From: JACVRW01 sp963835705
GTDB taxonomy: Bacteria > Actinomycetota > Thermoleophilia > Solirubrobacterales > Thermoleophilaceae
Direction: 5' to 3'
DNA length: 64,000 nt
Assembly (NCBI GenBank): GCA_963835705.1
Contig: CAWIGR010000007.1
Coordinates: 238,471-302,470 of the forward strand
The notes below the pieces were generated by a model. That model made no database searches. It saw only the letters and a list, made by a program, of their open reading frames with translations, and was not told where the DNA came from. The translations under genes were made by a program, and so were the position numbers. Numbering within the stretch: position 1 is the first letter of the stretch; each line of letters starts with the position of its first letter. Shown here piece by piece: positions 9,077-16,461 of the stretch.

Positions 9077-9889
9077 ATGAGCGCAGTAGCGCTCGCGCCA
9101 GCGAGCTTCCCCCGCATACCTCGACGCAAGAAGGATTGCGACCGCGCCGAAGCGCGTGAGACCGAGCGGCAGCTTCTCGTCCGTTATCACCTCGAGGGCG
9201 ACCTCGCCGCCCGGGAGGAGCTCGTTGAGCGTTTCCTCCCGCTGGCCCGCGATCTCGCCCTCCGCTACACGTACACCGACGAGCCGTTCGACGACCTGCT
9301 GCAGGTCGCGAGCCTTGGGCTGATCAAGGCGATCGACCGCTTCGAGCCCGGTCGCGGGACGAAGTTCACGAGCTACGCGGCCCCCACCATCCTCGGGGAG
9401 CTGAAGCGCCACTTCCGGGACAAGGGCTGGGCGCTGCACGTGCCGCGCGACCTCCAGGAGCGCACCCTCGCCGTGAGCCGGGAGACCGAGGTGCTCTCGA
9501 AGACGCTCGGCCGCTCGCCGAAGGTGCGCGAGGTGGCCGGCGCGCTCGGCTGCAGCGTCGAGGATGTGCTCGAGGCCCAGGAGGCGGCCGCCAGCTACGA
9601 GGCCGCCTCGCTGGACGCCCCCACCGCGCGCGACGATGACGAGGCCGCGCCGCTCGTGGACCTGCTGGGCGGCGAGGACTCGGCGTACGAGCTGGTGGAG
9701 AGCCGCGACGCGATCGCCAGCACCTGGAAGGCGCTACCCGACGTTGAGCGCCAGGTGCTCGAGCTGCGCTTCATGCACGATCTCACGCAGCGCGAGATCG
9801 GGGAGCAGATCGGCTACTCGCAGATGCACGTCTCGCGCCTGCTCCGGCGAGCGCTCAACCGCCTCGAGACGGCCGCAGCCGCCGCCTGA
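9077..9889 (+). CDS. SigB/SigF/SigG-family RNA polymerase sigma factor
   Basis: A 270-residue group 3 sigma factor. Region 2 is seen in LVERFLPLARDLALRYTYTDEPFDDLLQ-type sequence with KFTSYAAPTILGELKRHFRD, and region 4 in VLELRFMHDLTQREIGEQIG followed by a helix-turn-helix (YSQMHVSRLLRRAL). It lacks region 1.1. Members direct general-stress, osmotic or developmental regulons and are normally held by anti-sigma factors (RsbW type); none is encoded next to it here. The start is ATG 9077, 8 nt after ACGGAGGT. It converges with DUF72, overlapping by 35 bp. Confidence 0.9.
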   Translation: MSAVALAPASFPRIPRRKKDCDRAEARETERQLLVRYHLEGDLAAREELVERFLPLARDLALRYTYTDEPFDDLLQVASLGLIKAIDRFEPGRGTKFTSYAAPTILGELKRHFRDKGWALHVPRDLQERTLAVSRETEVLSKTLGRSPKVREVAGALGCSVEDVLEAQEAAASYEAASLDAPTARDDDEAAPLVDLLGGEDSAYELVESRDAIASTWKALPDVERQVLELRFMHDLTQREIGEQIGYSQMHVSRLLRRALNRLETAAAAA

Positions 9890-10586
9890 GCGAGCGGGCG
9901 TTCTTCACTGCGAAGCCCTCCCAGTCGTTGTTGAAGTAGACGAGGACCTCGGCCCGGCGGCGCCACTGGGCGATCCGCCGGGCCCACTCCTCGAGCTCGG
10001 CCTCGGAGTAGTTGCCGCGCCGGCCGCGGCGGCCGTGGTGCAGGCGCACGAGCGTCCACCCGGTGGTCAGCTCGCGGGCCTGGAAGGGCCACTTGGGGTG
10101 GTCGCCGATCACGAGCGCGGCGTCATGCTCGCCGAGCAGGTCGTAGACCTCCTGGGTGAACCAGCTCTCGTGCCTGAACTCGAAGCAGTGCCGCCCGGCG
10201 GGCAGCTTCGGGAGCGTCTCGGCGAGCAGCCCGGCGTCCGCCTTGAAGTTGGCGGGGAACTGCCACACGATCGGCCCGAGCTTCGGCGAGCGGACCAGCG
10301 GCTCGATGCGCTCGTAGTAGCGCTCGATCGCCTGCTCGATCTCGCGCAGTCGCCGGATGTGCGTCAGGTAGCGGCTCGCCTTGGCGGCGAACAGGAAGCC
10401 GTCCGGGGTCTGCTCGACCCAGCGCGCCACGGCGTCGCGCGAGGCGAGCCGGTAGAAGGTCGAGTTGACCTCGACCGTGTCGAACTCCTCCGCGTAGCGC
10501 GCGAGCCAGCGCGCCTTACCGAGCCCCTCGGGGTAGAGGCGGCCACGCCAGTCGTCGTAGTTCCAGCCCGAGCAGCCGATGCGGAC
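9855..10586 (-). CDS. DUF72 (YecE-like) protein with no visible canonical start codon
   Basis: The DUF72 fold is well supported: RIGCSGWNYDDWRGRLYP at the N-terminus, FDTVEVNSTFYRL, PDGFLFAAKASRYLTH, RFEFRHESW-like FEFRHESWF, and VRLHHGR near the end. Family proteins are TIM-barrel-like and of unknown function. The conserved N-terminus reaches 10586, yet no ATG, GTG or TTG occurs in this frame between about 10719 and 10430. A GTG at 10430 would delete roughly 50 conserved residues. Either the start is non-standard, a base error has removed it, or translation comes from the upstream cupin gene, whose stop is only 14 bp away. Coordinates mark the conserved region. Confidence 0.75.
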   Translation of the reverse strand, partial: VRIGCSGWNYDDWRGRLYPEGLGKARWLARYAEEFDTVEVNSTFYRLASRDAVARWVEQTPDGFLFAAKASRYLTHIRRLREIEQAIERYYERIEPLVRSPKLGPIVWQFPANFKADAGLLAETLPKLPAGRHCFEFRHESWFTQEVYDLLGEHDAALVIGDHPKWPFQARELTTGWTLVRLHHGRRGRRGNYSEAELEEWARRIAQWRRRAEVLVYFNNDWEGFAVKNARSLRRRLRPSRGG

Positions 10587-10599
10587 CGGCCGGAGCGTC

Positions 10600-11019
10600 T
10601 TACTGCCCGGAGGGCCCGGACCGGCTCGTCTCGCCCTCGGGCAGGCGCCCGTCGCGTCCGACGTAGCCGTCCTTGCCGCCGGCCACCAGGTAGACCGCCG
10701 GCTCGTCGCCCACGTTCTTCACCTTGCGCACGGTCGACGCGTCCACCCGCGCCAGGCCGCCGGGGCCGAGCACATGCGTGGTGTCGTCGCCGAAGGTCAT
10801 CTCCACGCGCCCGCGGTGGACGAAGTAGAGCTCCTCCTGCTCGTCGTGGAAGTGCCGCCCGGTCTCGTACCCGGGCGGGATCTCGATCGCGTTGACGCCG
10901 AAGGCGGTCACACCGAGAGCGCGGCGGACCTTCCGGAAACCGGGGCCTTCCGCCAGGGCGTCCACGTTGGCGACCGCGAAGCCGTCGCCCTCCACCGGTT
11001 CCTGCACCTCGTCGGCCAT
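10600..11019 (-). CDS. Cupin-domain protein
   Basis: A 139-residue single-domain cupin. Motif 1 is seen as GRHFHDEQEELYFVHRG (about residues 50-66; His, His, Glu metal ligands) and motif 2 as a later GPGGLARVDASTVRKVKN segment, so it should bind one divalent metal. The substrate or role (small-molecule isomerase, dioxygenase or sensor) is not readable. The start is ATG 11019, since the upstream extension is low-complexity Arg-rich sequence. It lies just before DUF72 and just after the ABC permease gene on the same strand, so it may be co-transcribed. Confidence 0.75.
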   Translation of the reverse strand: MADEVQEPVEGDGFAVANVDALAEGPGFRKVRRALGVTAFGVNAIEIPPGYETGRHFHDEQEELYFVHRGRVEMTFGDDTTHVLGPGGLARVDASTVRKVKNVGDEPAVYLVAGGKDGYVGRDGRLPEGETSRSGPSGQ

Positions 11020-11030
11020 GGGGGGGCAGC

Positions 11031-11807
11031 CTACGCCACTCGCTCTGCGCTCCGAAGCCCGCCGCGCGCCCACAGCACCGTGACCGCCGCGAGCAGCAGC
11101 GCGACACCGAACGCGGGCAGCACCTCGGTGGGGTCCCCGGTCAGGAATCCGCGGCCGGCCTCGAGCACCATCGTGAGCGGGTTGACCGAGGCCGCGGCCT
11201 GCACCCAGCCGGTCAGCAGGTCATAGGGCACCCACACCGGCGCCAGGAACAGCACGAGGAACGCGGGGACCTGCATCGCCGGGCCGGCCTGCATCGTGCG
11301 CAGCCGCATCGCCACGCCGCTGCCGAACAGCATCGCCGCGGCGTTGACCAGCACGGCGAGGGTGTACAGCCCCACGAGGTCGACGAAGCTCCCGTCGATC
11401 GAGAGCCCCGCAACGAGCGCAACCACCGTGATCACCGTGATCGTGAAGACGGCCCGAAGCAGGGCGGCGATCCAGTAGCCCGCCACGATGCCGCCGCGCC
11501 GCGGCGCCGCGAGCATCAGCCTGCGCGAGAACCCGGACTCGAAGTCCCTGGCGATCGAGAAGCCGGTGAAGATTCCGCCGAAGGCCGAGGCCTGGAGCAG
11601 CACGAAGCCGTAGACGAAGGTGGTGTACCCGGAGGCGTAGTCGAAGCCGGGGATCGAGTCCACCCTCGAGAGGCCCCCCGCGAACGCCGTGAAGAAGAAC
11701 AGCGGGAACATCAGCGCCGGGATCACCATCGCGGGGTTGGTGAAGAAGTTGTGGGCGTTGCGCCACCCGACCGCGAGCGCGACCGACCAGAACCCGGAGC
11801 GGCTCAT
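11031..11807 (-). CDS. ABC-2 family exporter permease (second permease)
   Basis: 258 residues with about six hydrophobic segments and the ABC-2 pattern: a cytoplasmic N-terminus, NPAMVIPALMFPLFFF, an amphipathic DFESGFSRRLMLAAPRR coupling segment, and a C-terminal VNPLTMVLEAGRGFLTG. It would pair with the adjacent permease and ATPase in a DrrAB-like efflux pump for a hydrophobic compound or lipid. The start ATG 11807 overlaps the upstream permease stop by ATGA (11804-11807), showing translational coupling. Confidence 0.85.
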   Translation of the reverse strand: MSRSGFWSVALAVGWRNAHNFFTNPAMVIPALMFPLFFFTAFAGGLSRVDSIPGFDYASGYTTFVYGFVLLQASAFGGIFTGFSIARDFESGFSRRLMLAAPRRGGIVAGYWIAALLRAVFTITVITVVALVAGLSIDGSFVDLVGLYTLAVLVNAAAMLFGSGVAMRLRTMQAGPAMQVPAFLVLFLAPVWVPYDLLTGWVQAAASVNPLTMVLEAGRGFLTGDPTEVLPAFGVALLLAAVTVLWARGGLRSAERVA

Positions 11808-12583
11808 GTCCTCACCATCCGCGTGCGAAGCGCCGACGAGGCGGCGGCCAGCGCGATCAGCGCCACCCCGCCCGCGCAGGCGAAGCCGAGCGCGAGCGCC
11901 TCGCCGTCCCAGCCCGTGATCACGAGCGAGCGGATTCCCTCCAGCATGTACGAGACCGGGTTGTAGGTGGCGACCGTCTGGAACCAGTCGGTTTCGATCA
12001 AGTCGCGCGGCAAGGACAACGACGACAGGAACAGGGCCGCGAAGAAGAGCGGGAACACGCCCTGCACGGCCTCGCCCGAGCCGCTTCGCAGCGCGACGAA
12101 CGCGCCGATGCAGCCGAATGCCAGCGAGATCGTCAGCGACATCGCGACGATCACGAGAGCGCCGGCCAGCCCCGCCTCGATCCCGGTTCCGAACGCCACT
12201 CCGACCAGCAGGAACGTCACGGCCTGGATCAGGCCGAGCGCCAGGATGCCGGCGAGCTGGCCCATCATCAACGCGACGCGCCGCAGGGGCGTGAGCGACA
12301 GGCGGTTGAGGAAGCCGCTCTCGATGTCGCTGGCCATGTTCGTTCCGGCGCTGTTGGCCGAGAACAGGGCGCCCTGGACGAACGAGATCGCGAGCGCGAA
12401 GTCGAAGTAGGAGTCGGTGGGGAAGCCGGGCAGCTGCGTCGCCGAGTCGAGCCCGCTCGAATTGATCGCAAGGAACATGAGCGGGAAGAGGAGTGACGGC
12501 ACCACCATCGCCGGCTGGCGCAGCGTGCGCACCACCGACCTGCGGGCCAGCATTCCGACCTGGCGCGCCAGGCCCGAGCTCAC
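11804..12583 (-). CDS. ABC-2 family exporter permease (first permease)
   Basis: 259 residues, about six membrane segments, with LRQPAMVVPSLLFPLMFLAIN at the start, DIESGFLNRLSLTPLRR as the coupling element and TYNPVSYMLEGIRSLV near the end. It is related to, but distinct from, the next permease, so the exporter is probably a heterodimer plus ATPase. Its ATG (12583) overlaps the ATPase stop by 4 bp. The three genes thus form one coupled operon transcribed toward lower coordinates. Confidence 0.86.
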   Translation of the reverse strand: MSSGLARQVGMLARRSVVRTLRQPAMVVPSLLFPLMFLAINSSGLDSATQLPGFPTDSYFDFALAISFVQGALFSANSAGTNMASDIESGFLNRLSLTPLRRVALMMGQLAGILALGLIQAVTFLLVGVAFGTGIEAGLAGALVIVAMSLTISLAFGCIGAFVALRSGSGEAVQGVFPLFFAALFLSSLSLPRDLIETDWFQTVATYNPVSYMLEGIRSLVITGWDGEALALGFACAGGVALIALAAASSALRTRMVRT

Positions 12584-13566
12584 GCCGGTACTGCTTGTGC
12601 CGGCTCGCGCTCCTCGTCGGCCTGGCCCTCGAGCGAGCGCCCGGTCTTGGACAGGAAGACGTCGTCGAGCGTGGGCGCGTGCAGCTGCAGGTGCTCCACG
12701 TGGATGTCCTCGGCGTCGAGCGCGCGCACCACCTCCGCGAGCTGGGCGTCGCCACCCGACAGGCGCACCGACGCGCCCTTCGGCGAACCCGTCACCGACT
12801 CGCCGAAGCGCGCCAGCACCTCCTTCATGCGCGGCAGGTCGTCGCGCTCGGCGGGGATCGCCTCCACGCTGGGACGGCCGATCTCCGCCTTCAGCGCCTC
12901 GGGCGTGCCCTCCGCCACGATCCGGCCGTTGTGGATGATCCCCACGCGGTCGGCCAGGACATCGGCCTCCTCGAGGTACTGGGTCGTCAGGAAGACGGTC
13001 ACCCCTCGGTCGCCGGCCAGCCGCCCGACCTCGTCCCAGAGGGCGCTGCGGCTCTGGGGGTCGAGGCCTGTCGTGGGCTCGTCCAGGAACAGGATCCGCG
13101 GGCGGTGAACGAGCGCGAGCGCGAGGTCGAGCCGACGCTTCATGCCGCCCGAGTAGCCGCCCACGCGGCGGTCCGCCGCCTGCGTCAGCCCCACGCGCGC
13201 GAGCAGCTCGTCGGAGCGCTCGCGCGCGTCGGCCCCGCGCATGCCGTGCAGGGCGGTCTGAAGCTTCATGTGCTCGCCGCCGGTAAGGAAGGGGTCCAGC
13301 GCCGCCTCCTGGAGCGCGGCGCCGATGGCGGCGCGCACCTCCGCCCCCTCCTTGACCACGTCGTGGCCCGCCACCCGCGCGCTACCCGACGTGGGCGGCA
13401 GCAGCGTGGTGAGCATGTGCACGGTCGTCGACTTGCCCGCGCCGTTGGGGCCGAGGAAGCCGTACACCTCGCCCGGCTCCACGCGCAGGTCGATGCCGTC
13501 CACGGCGCGGGGGCCCTTCTTGAACTCGCGAACGAGATCGGTCGCTTCGATTGCGGCTCCGCTCAC
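12580..13566 (-). CDS. ABC transporter ATPase, DrrA-like
   Basis: 328 residues. Walker A is GPNGAGKS (residues 39-46), the signature is YSGGMKRRLDLA, Walker B is ILFLDEPTTGLDP, and the switch region is TTQYLEEADVLADRV. A C-terminal extension (LQLHAPTLDDVFLSKTGR) matches the DrrA-type C-terminal domain (DUF4162 type). It powers the two downstream ABC-2 permeases; DrrA-like systems export drugs, lipids or secondary metabolites, and the substrate here is unknown. The start is GTG 13566. A TAGGCT hexamer (minus strand, 13575-13580) lies 8 nt before it, so the transcript is probably leaderless. Confidence 0.92.
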   Translation of the reverse strand: MSGAAIEATDLVREFKKGPRAVDGIDLRVEPGEVYGFLGPNGAGKSTTVHMLTTLLPPTSGSARVAGHDVVKEGAEVRAAIGAALQEAALDPFLTGGEHMKLQTALHGMRGADARERSDELLARVGLTQAADRRVGGYSGGMKRRLDLALALVHRPRILFLDEPTTGLDPQSRSALWDEVGRLAGDRGVTVFLTTQYLEEADVLADRVGIIHNGRIVAEGTPEALKAEIGRPSVEAIPAERDDLPRMKEVLARFGESVTGSPKGASVRLSGGDAQLAEVVRALDAEDIHVEHLQLHAPTLDDVFLSKTGRSLEGQADEEREPAQAVPA

Positions 13567-13637
13567 TTCAGCCGAGCCTAGAGCACCGATCCGGCCGTCA
13601 GTCCAGGGCGCGCGGCCTCCGACCGCGCGCCGGTCGC

Positions 13638-14075
13638 CTATGCCGGCGTCTCGAGCAGGCTTTCGACCCCGCGCACGCCGTCGACCTTCGCCGCGGCCTC
13701 GCGCAGCTGCTCGATCTTCGCCGGGTCGTCGATCTGTCCGCGCAGGGAGACGGTCCCGTCTTCCACGCTCACCGAGACCTGCCCCTTCGGGGCGTCCGGC
13801 TCGCGGAAGATCTCGCTCTCGACCTTCGCCTTGAGGGCGGCGTCGTTGAGGCGCTCCTCGGCCGGCTCACGGCCCGTGCCGGGTGCGGCGCCCTTGGCCT
13901 TGCCCTTGATCGCACCGGTGGCGGAGCTCGCCTTCCGGGTGGCCTGATCCTTCCCCTCGCGGGCGTACTTCGCCCCCTTGTCGCGCGCCACGTTGCGCCG
14001 GCGGGTTCCGTCGTTGGGATCGAGAAACCACGCTGCGGCGGCTCCGATCGCGGCGCCGATGAGCAGCTTGAACAT
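13638..14075 (-). CDS. BON-domain protein with N-terminal membrane anchor
   Basis: 145 residues. The N-terminus is a single hydrophobic segment (LLIGAAIGAAAAWFLDP) followed by a basic, YtxH-like linker, then a C-terminal BON domain (about residues 75-140) with SVEDGTVSLRGQIDDP and VDGVRGVESL. BON domains bind phospholipid or partner proteins; a role in envelope stress is plausible. The start is ATG 14075, 7 nt after AAAGGAGT; a GTG at 14084 would overlap that ribosome site. Confidence 0.82.
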   Translation of the reverse strand: MFKLLIGAAIGAAAAWFLDPNDGTRRRNVARDKGAKYAREGKDQATRKASSATGAIKGKAKGAAPGTGREPAEERLNDAALKAKVESEIFREPDAPKGQVSVSVEDGTVSLRGQIDDPAKIEQLREAAAKVDGVRGVESLLETPA

Positions 14076-14153
14076 GGTCGGCACTCCTTTCGGTCCGTTT
14101 CCGAGTCTCCGGAATGGTTTCCCGGGTTGCGCAGCCTGAACCTCCGGCGCGGG

Positions 14154-15293
14154 TCAAAACCTCAGCAGGGCGGCCACCCCGCCTGCGCGCTTCTCGAGCT
14201 CCTCCCGCCGGCGCCGCACGGCCAGGATCTCGGCCGACTGCTGCAGCGTCAGCTCGATCGCCACCTCGGTCAGGTCCTCGAGCGCCTCGAGCTCGCGACC
14301 GTCCACCGGGCAGGTGCGCTCGCCCTCGGGGCCGAGCCAGCCGCACTCCGGGCAGGCGGTGCCGGGGGCCGCAAAGCGCTCGTCCAGCAGGAGGCACTCC
14401 ACGCGCCGCTCGTTGAGCGCCTGGAGCACCTGGTCGATCTCGAGCGCGGCCCGGCCGCCGTCGCCGAGGCGCTCCAGCGCGGCCGACTCGCGCGCCTCCT
14501 CGAGCTCCTCGAGGAGCGGCCGCGCCTTCCGGAGGACCTGGTCCGGGGTCGCGGTGTCTACGTCCACCTCGATGCGCCCGGCGAGGCGCTCGGAGAGGTA
14601 ATGGTGGAGCTTCGACTCGAGGTCGGCCACCACCTCTCGCGGACCCCCGAGGATCAGGCGCTGGAACGGGCGGCGCTTGAAGTGCTTCATGAGCGCCTCG
14701 GCCGTGTGCTTCAGGTGGTCGTCCTTCTCCTTCTCGATGCCGCGCTGGTAGCGCGACTGGGACCGGCCGCCCTGGTCGTGCTGCCCGAAGACGACGTCGT
14801 GGATCTGCTCGATCTCGCGCAGGCTCTCCGGGGACCCGCGGAAGATGCGCGCATCGCGCCGGCTCACGAGGCCCACGCACCAGCGCTCGCGGCGCTCGAG
14901 GCGCGCGAGCGGCCCGACGAGCGGGGAGCGCCCGATCGCCACCCGGCTTGGCACCGGCCGCGGCAGGGCGATCACCTCGAAGAGGCCGGACGCGTTGCTG
15001 GCGAACACGGCCACGGCCTGTGCCCCCTCGGCCGGAAGGTCGTGCTGGAGCAGCGCAGCCGCGCGCTTCAGGCTCGAGCGGAGGTCGGCGCGATCCCGGG
15101 GCGGGATCCCGTCCCGCTCGCGCAGCTTGCGCTCGGCCTCGTCGAGCAGCGAGCGGACGGCCGTGGCACGCGCCGGCGGGGTCGCGAACTGCGCCGGATC
15201 CAGGTCGAGGTAGAGGCTCAGCACCACGGGACGGTCGAGTCGGACCTGGGCCAGGCGCCGAAGCTCGTCACGATCGGGGGCCATCACCTGCAT
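14154..15293 (-). CDS. baeRF/Vms1-like release-factor-fold protein
   Basis: 379 residues resembling the bacterial and archaeal eRF1-like (baeRF, Vms1/ANKZF1-related) family: a beta-alpha N-terminal domain starting near VVLSLYLDLDP, a middle domain with VGLVSRRDARIF, then an eRF1 domain-3-like fold. A zinc ribbon (CPECGW near residue 312, then CPVDG) sits near the C-terminus. Eukaryotic Vms1 cleaves peptidyl-tRNA on stalled 60S subunits; bacterial members are predicted to act on ribosomes but are little tested. Start ATG 15293, 7 nt after GAAGGAGG. It is divergent from the primary-type sigma gene, which supports a link to stress or translation control. Confidence 0.72.
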   Translation of the reverse strand: MQVMAPDRDELRRLAQVRLDRPVVLSLYLDLDPAQFATPPARATAVRSLLDEAERKLRERDGIPPRDRADLRSSLKRAAALLQHDLPAEGAQAVAVFASNASGLFEVIALPRPVPSRVAIGRSPLVGPLARLERRERWCVGLVSRRDARIFRGSPESLREIEQIHDVVFGQHDQGGRSQSRYQRGIEKEKDDHLKHTAEALMKHFKRRPFQRLILGGPREVVADLESKLHHYLSERLAGRIEVDVDTATPDQVLRKARPLLEELEEARESAALERLGDGGRAALEIDQVLQALNERRVECLLLDERFAAPGTACPECGWLGPEGERTCPVDGRELEALEDLTEVAIELTLQQSAEILAVRRRREELEKRAGGVAALLRF

Positions 15294-15441
15294 GCCCTTG
15301 CCTCCTTCGCCGAGGACTAACTGCCGGGCTCCTACCCGCGCGCGTCTGGGCCGACACTCTACGCCCCTTCCCACGTTCGGTACCCTGATTCTTACGCGAA
15401 GTAAGTAACGAAACGCCGCCTCCGGAGTTCCTCTGGGAGAC

Positions 15442-15488
15442 GCCGAACGCCGCCGGAGGCGTTTGGTCTTCCGAACGAGCCTTTTTTT
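15442..15488 (+). promoter_or_regulatory. Candidate transcription attenuator ahead of the sigma gene
   Basis: Two mutually exclusive hairpins share one arm. The first pairs 15442-15451 with 15458-15467 (10 pairs, two of them G-U, 6-nt loop). The second pairs CGTTTGG (15460-15466) with CCGAACG (15471-15477) around TCTT, extended by GG/CC after a 2-nt bulge, and runs straight into seven T (15482-15488). CCGAACG occurs in both positions, 15443-15449 and 15471-15477, so the middle segment can pair either way. Only the second pairing would terminate. Confidence 0.5.
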
Positions 15489-15491
15489 CGA

Positions 15492-15497
15492 TATACT
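15492..15497 (+). promoter_or_regulatory. Possible -10 element just before the sigma start codon
   Basis: TATACT, 4 nt before ATG 15502. If used, transcription would begin at about the start codon and bypass the attenuator. No good -35 element is visible at normal spacing, so a second, independent promoter is only possible. Confidence 0.3.
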
Positions 15498-15501
15498 TTC
15501 G

Positions 15502-16401
15502 ATGAATCTCGAACTATCTAACGGAGTGAGTACCACGAGCACAAGCACCACCGGGACCGAAACCCACGCCTACACGCCTGAACTGGAGGATTCGCTCCAG
15601 CTCTTCTTCAACGAGGCGCGCAAGCACCCGCTGCTGACCGCCCAGGAGGAGATCGAGCTGGCCCAGCGCATCGAGCGCGGCGATCTCGAGGCCAAGGACC
15701 GCATGATCAACTCGAACCTGCGGCTCGTGATCTCGGTCGCGCGCAAGTACCAGGGTCAGGGGCTCCCGCTCGGGGACCTGATCCAGGAGGGCATGCTGGG
15801 GCTGATTCGCGCTGTCGAGAAGTTCGACTGGCGCAAGGGCTTCAAGTTCTCGACCTACGGAACGCTGTGGATCCGGCAGGCGATCGGACGCGGCCTGGCC
15901 AATTCCGGCCGGACCGTGCGGCTGCCCGTGCACATCGTCGCGCGGGCGCGGAAGATCCAGGACGCCGAGCGCAAGCTCGCCGTCGAGCTCGGCCGCCAGC
16001 CCACCGAGGAGGAGATCGCCGCGCACATCGAGCTGCCGCTCGACGAGGTGATCGACATCCGCCGCGCGGACCGCGGGCCCACCAGCCTGGATCAGGGCGT
16101 CGGCGAGGACGGCGAGACCGCCCTCGGCGACCTGATCGCCGGCGACGGCCCCTCCATCGAGGACTACGTGAGCACCGAGATGGGCTCAGCTGCCCTGCGG
16201 CAGGCCATCGGCACCCTCCCCGAGAACGAGCGGACCGTGATCACGCTCCGCTTCGGCCTCGACCGCGAGGAGCCGCAGGCCCTGCGCGAGACCGGCCGCC
16301 GGCTCGGCCTCTCGAGCGAGCGGGTACGACAGCTCGAGGACCAGGCCCTGCGCCGGCTCTCGAAGGATGATTCGGTCGTGGCGCTGCGCGAAGCCGCGTA
16401 G
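15502..16401 (+). CDS. Primary-type (RpoD/SigA-like) RNA polymerase sigma factor
   Basis: About 299 residues, shorter than housekeeping SigA because it lacks the acidic N-terminal extension, so it may be a group 2 paralogue. Regions 1.2-2 are clear: DSLQLFFNEARKHPLLTAQEEIELAQRIERG-type sequence, NLRLVISVARKYQGQGLPLGDLIQEG, and KFSTYGTLWIRQAIGRGLAN. Regions 3 and 4 follow, with VITLRFGLDREEPQ and the helix-turn-helix GRRLGLSSERVRQLEDQAL. I choose ATG 15502; GTG 15526 is an alternative. The leader carries a candidate attenuator, and the upstream divergent gene is release-factor-like. Confidence 0.88.
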   Translation: MNLELSNGVSTTSTSTTGTETHAYTPELEDSLQLFFNEARKHPLLTAQEEIELAQRIERGDLEAKDRMINSNLRLVISVARKYQGQGLPLGDLIQEGMLGLIRAVEKFDWRKGFKFSTYGTLWIRQAIGRGLANSGRTVRLPVHIVARARKIQDAERKLAVELGRQPTEEEIAAHIELPLDEVIDIRRADRGPTSLDQGVGEDGETALGDLIAGDGPSIEDYVSTEMGSAALRQAIGTLPENERTVITLRFGLDREEPQALRETGRRLGLSSERVRQLEDQALRRLSKDDSVVALREAA

Positions 16402-16426
16402 CGCCCGGCCCGAACCCCGGCCCTCC

Positions 16427-16461
16427 GGCGCGCCCGCTTCAGAGCGGGCGCGCCGTCTTTT
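16427..16461. terminator. Strong hairpin terminator between convergent genes
   Basis: GGCGCGCCCGCT (16427-16438) pairs perfectly with AGCGGGCGCGCC (16443-16454) around the tetraloop TCAG. On the plus strand it is followed by GTC and four T (16458-16461). It ends the sigma transcript and may also serve the opposing ligase gene, whose last base is 16439. Confidence 0.8.

Noticed and set aside
10430..10602. Programmed frameshift making a cupin-DUF72 fusion
   Set aside because: No slippery heptamer or stimulatory structure seen; a lost start codon is simpler.
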